Below, piece after piece: positions 57,154-64,000 of a stretch of 64,000 nt of DNA. Under the pieces are notes generated by a model. It was not told the DNA's origin, searched no databases, and saw only the letters and a program-made list of their open reading frames with translations. This DNA is from Euptelea pleiosperma (taxonomy: Eukaryota; Streptophyta; Magnoliopsida; Ranunculales; Eupteleaceae), in assembly GCA_035048495.1 (NCBI GenBank), contig CM068540.1, forward strand, positions 11,330,829 through 11,394,828. The letters run 5' to 3'. Within the stretch, counting starts at the first letter, position 1, and each line of letters opens with the position of its first letter. The position numbers were made by a program, and so were the translations under genes.

Positions 57154-58705
57154 ACCATCTTTCTCCTCTCTTTCTCTTTCACGCTACAACCCATCCACGT
57201 CCTAACCCATCAACCTAGCCGCCCCCATTCCTTTCATCTTCAAACCGTTAGCCTCCACCTCCATTAACACCACCGAACCCGAGCTCCTCTCCTTCCCTCT
57301 CCACATCCTCTTCGTTACTGGTGTTGCAACCTACAACACCAGGTTACAGCTCCGTGGCTGCGCCTCCCAACTGGTTTACCAAAACACAGTCTCCATCATC
57401 TCCAAAGCGTTGTTGGTTCACCGCCTGCAACACCACTCAGTCTCCCTCACGCCTAGCCGCCCCCTCACAAAGTCGATCCTCCATTGGAAGGAACAGAGCC
57501 TTCTCCAACGGACTGCCCAGCCTCACTTCACCGCCTGCTCCTTCATCTTCAAAACAAACAAAAGAAAAAAAGGAGAACATAAAAGAAAAGAAGAAAAGGA
57601 TGGAAGAGGACGCCATTAGGCTTCTCTCTACCATTTTCTGGGCAGCAACCTCCATTATCGTCGCCTGCAACCTATGCCCTTACCACCTGGACCTCTACCC
57701 TCTCTCTTAGCCGTTCTTACTCCCTCCATGGTGACCACGAACCTGCATCCTCCCATCTCTCTTTGCTGAACTGGCGTGTCTTCTTTGCCAGCCACCACCA
57801 TCAACGATGGTGCATCTCTTTGCAGCTCCAGGCAGCAATCTACACCTTCCCCCACAAGCCACGTGCAACTCCAGCAAGTCACCTACCAGCATCTCTTAGC
57901 CGCTGCCAACTGTTGGTTGCACATCGTCTCCCCCACCGTCCACGGTCCACTTAACGGTGCATCAAGCACCTCTCAACATGCTGCCCCAAATTGCTTGGAA
58001 GAAAAATCATGATGGTCGATTCGCCACATCATCGGTTGGAACTCTAGGTGATCTTCTCCGGCCAAACCACTCCTTGCTACCATGTTGCTAGCAACTCTTC
58101 CATTGCTCTCCATCTGAAGGTGAGATCAAACGGTGAATTTTCCTTCTAAGATATTTTCTATCTCTTTAGTCTCTTTCTCTCTCTAGACTTCTCTTTGTCT
58201 CTCTCTAAAAGTCTCATCCTCTACCTTTTTCTCTCTCCTCTATAGACTCTCTCTCTCTCTCTAGTTTTCTCTCTCTATGTTTCATGTTTTTTAGGTTTGT
58301 TTTAATTATTTTTTTTTTTTTAGTGAATGTAAACGGTTTATTTGGATTCAATAAAATAAGTTTTCTTATGAGTGCTTGTTCGTGATAATTTTTTATGAAT
58401 AATAATTTTGAATTTATTTGTTTATTAAGCTCTTTTATTAAGAATCGATCTCTGAAATTAAAATAAAAAAAAAAATCATGTTTTAAACTTCGATCCACCC
58501 CTCTCATCCTTCCATCGAGTTCTTTAGCATGCTCCGTCATTTTATGATTCTTGTTTGCGCTAACTAAACCCCGAGTGCGGATCGACATCCGACACGAATC
58601 CCTATACAAGAATTACCATTTTTGCAGGAATTAAATCGAAAAAGATACAAATTTTGTTGGGATTAGAGTTTCTGTAACCAACGACGGAAAAAAATACTAC
58701 TTTCA
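54730..58705 (+). repeat. 3' LTR of E1 (composite: inserted LTR plus right half)
   Basis: The right part, 57154-58705, is the right half of the 5' LTR (40943-42492), about 99 percent identical by eye. The left half of E1's own 3' LTR is missing; in its place stands a complete LTR of a different subfamily, 54730-57153. The right junction shows that this LTR was inserted in the R region at ACCAT; the left copy of the duplication is gone. The E1 target duplication TTGCT closes the composite. Confidence 0.88.
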
Positions 58706-58710
58706 TTGCT

Positions 58711-58778
58711 GCTGCTACCAAAGAACATCAACTTTCTCTCACTTGCTGCAAGAGAACCTGCAACGTCTTCCAGGCGGT
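58711..58778. other. 68 bp of host sequence between E1 and E2
   Basis: Follows the TTGCT duplication of E1 and ends at GCGGT before E2. It belongs to the same host stretch as 34147-34231 and 39661-39674, all of LTR R-region type. Confidence 0.6.
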
Positions 58779-61621
58779 TGATATTCGCTCAAAAATGCTT
58801 ATTTTAAGCAATTATCCTTTTAGCGTTATTGCATTCTCCTACGTTAAAATACTCTATTTATCTACTTTTCTACGTAAGAGTCTCTTCTATTGCATAGAAC
58901 ACACTTTTCTGGACGAAATGGTATATTTGCATGCATTAAACACATTTTTGGAAGTCTAGACATCGAGTCATTCTGATAAAGTCTCATTACGCGCTTCTTC
59001 TGTCGCAGGAAACCCCGATGGGACAATTCTCGAGAATGCGAGCCCACAACCAACCTCCAGAACCTATAATCACAGCTCATGAGCCAGTAGGCTGAGGATA
59101 AGAAAATGTAGACCAAGAGCGGGAAAAGCTAGAGAGTCAGAAGAGCCTGGGAAAAGACCAAGAGAGAGAAAGAATCAAGCCCCAAGAGAAGAGAATAAAG
59201 GCATTAAAGCTTGACCAACTAACACAAGTCAAAGAATTGCTTAGTTGGTGAAGCATGAAGAAGACCAAGTCAAAGACCAGGGTTCAAGACTCTCTGCTAG
59301 TATTTTCTCTTTAATTTTGTAATAATTTCTCTCTCCTCTCTCTCTCTCTCTCTAAACCTCACTCTCCCTCCACTCTCAAATATCAATCATCCGATCCTCT
59401 CTCCTCCTACAATCACTCTATCCTACAGCCTATGTTGGCCGATCTCCACCGTTTGATGATCCGTTCCATCATTGCCATCCAATTCTATCATCCGATCGCC
59501 AGTGGATCATCCATCATCCATCCTATCATCATCACACCCATCTTCTAAGAGATCGGCACAGGATGAGCAGTTATCCACGAAAAGGTGATCTTAGCCGTGT
59601 GAGTGGTGCATCCATCAAAGGGCTGCCAAAAATGGATTTCAAGGATGTTAAAAATATAATTTTCAAAATATAAAAACTCCTTTAAAAAGATATTACTATT
59701 TTGCAAAATAGGTTTTAAGAAAAGTCCAAAGGCTTTAAAAGGAAATAGGAGATTTTGAAAGGGATATTTTAGAATGGGTAAAGATGTAAGCTTTTTCTTG
59801 AAGAGAATAATTTTGGAAAGAATGGATGGTGTCAATTTTTGAAAATAAAATTTCCAAAAGAAGTGGAAAATTTTCCAAAGAAGGAAAAAGGCATTAAATA
59901 GAAAAACGTTTTGGCCTTTGAATGGAGGATCGTTTTAGGGAACCTCTCCACGTTTTCTTCTTTTTAGAAACTCTTTCCATAAGAGGAGAAGAAGGAAACG
60001 TGGAAGAAAATATTCCCCCCTTCACATTCTATTCCGGTCTCCTCCCTCAAACGTTTTTAGAAGGGAGATCTCTCCCAAAAGAGGAGGCCGATTGCCCCCC
60101 ACGCTCTCATACTCTCTCCACGTTTTTCACTCTCCCGAATCGATCTCTTCCCTTCCTCTCTCCTACATTCTCAAACGCCTTTCACCGTCCCACTCTCCTC
60201 TTCTCTCCTCTCTTCCCACTCTAAGCCGCCCCACGTTTTTGGAAGAAGGAGAGCTCTTCTCCTTGCTGCCATTAACCCACTGCCCTTATCTTTAGTGCAA
60301 CAAAAAAACAAAAAAAAAAAAAAAAAAAATTTTTTTTAAGATCACCGGAGTTGCAGGTTGCAACTCCGGCGACCTCCATTAACGCCGGCACAGCTCCTGT
60401 GCTCTTCTTCCACGCGCCATCAGGAGGTCGTCCATTGCTGCCACCAACCTTTCCTCTCCCACCTTGCTGCTCAAAAACGGCAAGACTGCACCAAGGTGTA
60501 GCCGTTGTGAAGTTTCATCACCGGAGTTGCAGACCTGCAACTCCGGTCGGCCTCTCCTTCTCCCTTCTCTCGGGCGTTCTCTAGTGGAGAACGACAGCCG
60601 CCCAGTACCTCCCTCAACTCCCACATCTTCATCTCCCCTGCACGTCCTCCATCATTCCACCTTGCCGCTGCTCCTTCCCAGTCCACTTCACCGCCCCACG
60701 TACTGGTTCTCCACCATAGATCAGCCCCAAGCACCGCCTGCAACTCGCAAGGTAGTACTTGCAACACCAGTCCGGCGAGCCACCTTCAGCCGTCCTTCAC
60801 CATCGACACCATCCATCTCTCCTCACTGCTACACCAGCCACAAACGGCCAAACCGTTAGGACCACCTAAGTGCTGCCATCACGGTTCTCCATAACCGGTG
60901 TGAAGGTCGGGTAGGTTTTCTTCATCACCACCTGCTTCTACACCACCGCCCTCCTCTCAAACCGTAGTTTGGTTTGGCTTGGCTTGGCACGATCATTATC
61001 TCCACCTCGATCTCAACTACAACTTCGGGTTGTGTTGGATACAACAAGCCTCCATCTCCCGAACTGGGCAGCAACTCCGGGAACGATCCGGGCTCCATTC
61101 ATGGTTCCCATCATCCTCAATGGCCGAATCATGGTAAGACTTTCTTTACTTTTCTCTCTCTCTTCCTCTATCTCCCCTCTCTCTCTCTCTCTAGTTTTCT
61201 CTCTCTATGTTTCATGCTTTTTAGGTTTGTTTTAATTATTTTTTTTAGTGAATGTAAACGGTTTATTTGGATTCAATAAAATAGGTTTTCTTATGAGTGC
61301 TTGTTCGTGATAATTTTTATGAATAATAATTTTGAATTTATTTGTTTATTAAGCTCTTTTATTAAGAATCGATCTCTGAAATTAAAATAAAAAAAATCAA
61401 GTTTTAAACTTCGATCCACCCCTCTCATCCTTCCATCGAGTTCTTTAGCATGCTCCGTCATTTTATGTGTTAAAGTTGCGCAAACTAAACCCGAGTGCGG
61501 ATCGACATCCGACACGAATCCCTATACAAAAGTTCATATTTTGCAGGATAATCGGATCAAATTACAAATATTATTGAGATTAGGGTTTCCGTAACCAACG
61601 ACGCGGAAAATCCTACTTTCA
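58779..61621 (+). repeat. 5' LTR of E2 (2843 bp), chimeric
   Basis: TGATATTCGC to CCTACTTTCA. U3 resembles L10 (TTAGTTGGTGAAGC...GGTTCAAGACT at 59240-59291). The last 420 bp (from about 61190) match the E1 LTR closely, including the AATAAA context and TTGTTTATTAAGCTC. Two palindromes ACCGGAGTTGC...TTGCAACTCC-type lie at 60344-60368 and 60520-60547. The intron-like segment runs from ATG/GTAAGA (61134) to TTTGCAG (61546). Confidence 0.93.
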
Positions 61622-61623
61622 AA

Positions 61624-61641
61624 TGGCGCCGCTGCCGCTCG
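61624..61641 (+). other. Primer binding site of E2 (tRNA-Asp type)
   Basis: TGGCGCCGCTGCCGCTCGGG begins two bases after the LTR, identical to E1 and differing from the tRNA-Asp complement (TGGCGCCGTTGCCG) at one of the first 14 positions. Confidence 0.85.
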
Positions 61642-63336
61642 GGTGTTCGGGAGTGCGAAAAAGGACGTAAAGACGGAATTGGAAAGTTGCTGAATCGGAA
61701 AGCTGCTCAATTTGGACAGCCCGACCTTTTCGGGAAACTTTCTATTTTTTGTTTTTGTTGATTTTTAGCAGTTTTTAAATTACTATTTTTAATGCCTCGG
61801 AAGGCCGAGTGCAAAGTTGTAATAATTTAGGAATTTTACTGCTTTCCATATAACTGCTAGATCTTGTTCTAGGGTTTTTTAGAAACCCTAGATTAAGTGG
61901 AAAATACCAAAAAAATAATAAATTCAAAATTCAAAAAAAAATTAGGGTTTTATATTCTGCAGATTTTTAGAAATCACCAATCAAGGATTTGCGATTTTTG
62001 GAAAGATTCTAAAATCTTGAAACTTTGCTAAATTAGGGTTTCCCCTCTTAGAAGTTTCCTCTTTAGAAGAATTTCTATCTTTAGAAATCTTCCGAATTTG
62101 GAAAAGTCTGCAATAGGAAACACCCCAAATCTAGCAGAATTTCAATTTTGGGAAATTTCCCAAAATTATAAGGGATCTCGCAATCAAATCTTTCTTGGAA
62201 GATCTCCACAGTTCGGGAAACTTTCCAATCTAGGTATTTTCCAATCTGGGAATTCCTAAATTTTAACCCATCTCGAATTTGGAAACTAATTCAAAAACTT
62301 GCCTAAATCTAGTGCTTGTTCAGTGAACCCTAAAAAGGCAAGGATCTTCCAAATAGAATCCCACATACCTAGACCGTGCGATCTAACTTTTCTGCAGGAA
62401 CACGATCCAGTGTGGGTAGAGAGCGAAAGCTCAAAGAGGTGGAGTCGGGCCCAAGCCCATTAGGATACCCCTCTCTAACCCACGGAGGAGACCCCGTGGC
62501 GTGGCCCACGGGAGGTAAGTCTCTATCCTCGCCTTGAGTGCGATACAGAGCATATTGGGTGCATCATTGCCGCTTGTCTATTTGCTTTCGCATCCATATT
62601 CTTCGACTTGCGTGGCGTGGCCGTTAATTAATCAACTCTAAGAGAGCAGACCCAGCTCCAAATTGAAACTGGTGGGATTTCATCACCCACCTCATCACTC
62701 CAGCTGATATTGATCCCCAGGATCCATCTATAATAAAAAGAATCAAGAAGTAGAGCCAATTAGCCCGGTGTTCGAGGAAAAATCCACACACAGCGAACCC
62801 GCTTAACATCCAATCGAAATAAGACCACGAGCGCGGGTCCCTGTTGTCTAACACACCCATAAGTCCCTGCTACTCAAGTACACTGAGCTCGACGTGGCAT
62901 CTTGGACTATTCGGCGGTTAGTTACGTGTGGATTAGGAACACGCACCAACCCTAGCTTAACCCGAGGGAACACTCTTCTTATACACTTGACCAATCCGGT
63001 TAGTCTGGGACGTACTTAAGTCAGCCATTGTGCCGCACGTCTGTCTAGGCTTCGGATTGCCTTGTTGTTAACTAGAGTTAGTACTAAAGGATTCGCTCTG
63101 AAGAGTATAGCCTGGTGAGAACCTCTGAGTGCAAAACAGTTAGTCCGGCGGTTAAACGATAAACCAGTGGTCCGCCCACTGTCATAATCTACTCTAGCCC
63201 CAAAACTAACAAAGATAATTCCTAAAATATATCCTGATTGCTTAGAATAGGATTATCTGTGCTTGGTGTGCATCATTTAGGATAGTGTTCCTCTCTGGCA
63301 ACTTTTTGCCAAGTATAGAGCTTGCCTCATTCGCGT
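61642..63336 (+). other. E2 leader with candidate exon (62398-62514)
   Basis: Nearly the same as the E1 leader with small indels. The 117-nt candidate exon is kept, with TCTGCAG before it and GTAAGT after it. No gene outside that exon. Confidence 0.8.
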
Positions 63337-64000
63337 ATGCCCGTTTGGAATCGTCCGAACAAGCGCTTGATTCGATCTGAGAATCACGTCCCTACAGTGG
63401 ATCCTCCACTGAATTCTTCCCCATCTCTTTCCCCACCCGCCTCCCCCAGTACTACTACCTTTGTAGTCATGGCAGTCGAACGACCTCTTATCGAGACGTT
63501 CGCTCCTATCTCTGCCAATCCGCCCACTTGCATTGTTCTCCCACCTACTACGGCGGTACAATTTGAGATCAGGCCGCAGACGATCCAAATGCTGCCTACC
63601 TTTCGTGGTCTCCCAAGAGAAGACCCATATTCCCATATTCGGGAATTCCAACATGTCATCCTACTTTTCAAGAATCAGAACCTCGATGATGACAATGTGC
63701 GTCTGCGAGTTTTCCCATTCTCGCTCAAAGACCGAGCCTCAGATTGGCTCTACTCCTTACCCGCTGATTCAATCAGCAGTTGGAAAGAATTGGTGGGCAA
63801 ATTCATGTCTAAATTCTACCCCATGACTCGGACCAACCAAATGAAGCAACTCATTCAGGACTTTAGACAGAAGTCCGATGAGAAATTTTTTGAAGCATGG
63901 GATAGATTCCAAGACTACCTGACTAAGTGTCCCCACCATAGCATCGACAAGGGCAATCTTGTCCATGTCTTCTACAAGGGACTTACTGATGAGTCCCGGA
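63337..64000 (+). CDS. E2 gag, open to the window end (partial)
   Basis: ATG at 63337 gives MPVWNRPNKRLIRSENHV; 221 codons are open up to the last base. Capsid motifs as in E1: TFRGLPREDPYSHIREFQHV, RLRVFPFSLKDRASDWLYSL, SWKELVGKFMSKFYPMTRTN and KGNLVHVFYKGLTDESR. Where E1 has TGA (44481) and TAG (44838), E2 has AGA and TAC. The nucleocapsid and pol lie outside the window. The intact frame and almost unchanged leader suggest a young and possibly functional copy, although expression cannot be judged here. Confidence 0.92.
   Translation, partial: MPVWNRPNKRLIRSENHVPTVDPPLNSSPSLSPPASPSTTTFVVMAVERPLIETFAPISANPPTCIVLPPTTAVQFEIRPQTIQMLPTFRGLPREDPYSHIREFQHVILLFKNQNLDDDNVRLRVFPFSLKDRASDWLYSLPADSISSWKELVGKFMSKFYPMTRTNQMKQLIQDFRQKSDEKFFEAWDRFQDYLTKCPHHSIDKGNLVHVFYKGLTDESR

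Larger units (their letters stand above)
39675..58705 (+). mobile_element. Athila-type Ty3/gypsy retrotransposon E1 (full length, with nested insertions)
   Basis: Bounded by TTGCT at 39670-39674 and 58706-58710. It has a 5' LTR (39675-42492), a primer binding site, a leader, one gag-pol reading frame, and a 3' LTR. Two LTR insertions of the same family lie inside it: a solo LTR in the integrase (49353-52200) and one in the 3' LTR (54730-57153). The shared halves of the two LTRs (40943-42492 and 57154-58705) differ at about ten sites in 1550 by eye. Insertion is therefore recent, yet five nonsense codons are present. The FMDDFS form of the RT motif and the Asp-type primer site place it in the Athila lineage. 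No envelope-like gene is seen between integrase and 3' LTR. Confidence 0.95.
58779..64000 (+). mobile_element. Athila-type retrotransposon E2 (5' part; continues past the window)
   Basis: 5' LTR 58779-61621, primer site, leader and gag start are present; the element runs off the window. Leader and gag are close to identical to E1. It lies in the same orientation as E1, 68 bp after it. The 5 bp before it are GCGGT; its right duplication is outside the window. Confidence 0.93.

Overview
The window is nuclear DNA from a flowering plant and consists almost entirely of transposable elements. The evidence for a plant is: Ty3/gypsy elements of the plant-specific Athila and Tat lineages, a plant mobile domain (PMD) gene, a myosin XI gene fragment, and a fold-back Mutator-like MITE. 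I cannot name the species. I see no intact host gene, rRNA, tRNA gene or CRISPR array.

Left part (404-7.6 kb): low-copy-looking DNA holding two decayed gene pieces on the minus strand, one DEAD-box helicase exon (2056-2196) and three consecutive myosin XI exons (6830-7383). It also holds a 371-bp fold-back MITE with a 10-bp target duplication and a 275-bp direct duplication. Next, 8.15-23.97 kb is a decayed Tat-lineage element. Its pol (RT, RNase H, second RNase H, integrase) is on the plus strand. Downstream lie two genes in antisense (a multi-exon PMD gene and a coiled-coil gene, each with a TATA box), a five-unit array of hairpin repeats, and an inverted partial copy of the PMD gene.

From 23.97 kb to the end the DNA is a nest of one LTR family (called here the TGATATTCGC family; LTR about 2.4-5.4 kb, ends TGATATTCGC...TACTTTCA). 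Target-site duplications (TSDs) resolve most insertions: solo LTRs at 11006-14373 (minus), 25500-28220, 34232-39655 and 49353-52200; a complete Athila-type element E1 at 39675-58705 (TSD TTGCT); and a second element E2 starting at 58779 and running off the window. An older LTR beginning at 23966 seems to be the host of most of these. Between 29.7 and 34.1 kb lie three truncated LTRs in alternating orientation.

E1 encodes one gag-pol reading frame (capsid, protease, RT, RNase H, integrase) with five nonsense codons, and its integrase is split by a solo LTR exactly after the catalytic Glu codon. E2 is nearly identical in its leader and gag, and its gag is open as far as the window reaches. The LTRs have an unusual anatomy: a tRNA-like Pol III promoter in U3, tandem 20-bp repeats, a 26-bp palindrome next to a TATA-like box, several copies of a CCGGAGTTGCA palindrome inside a microsatellite-rich R region, and an intron-like GT-AG segment across R/U5. 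These shared LTR features, the antisense PMD gene and the hairpin array are the most unusual signals here.
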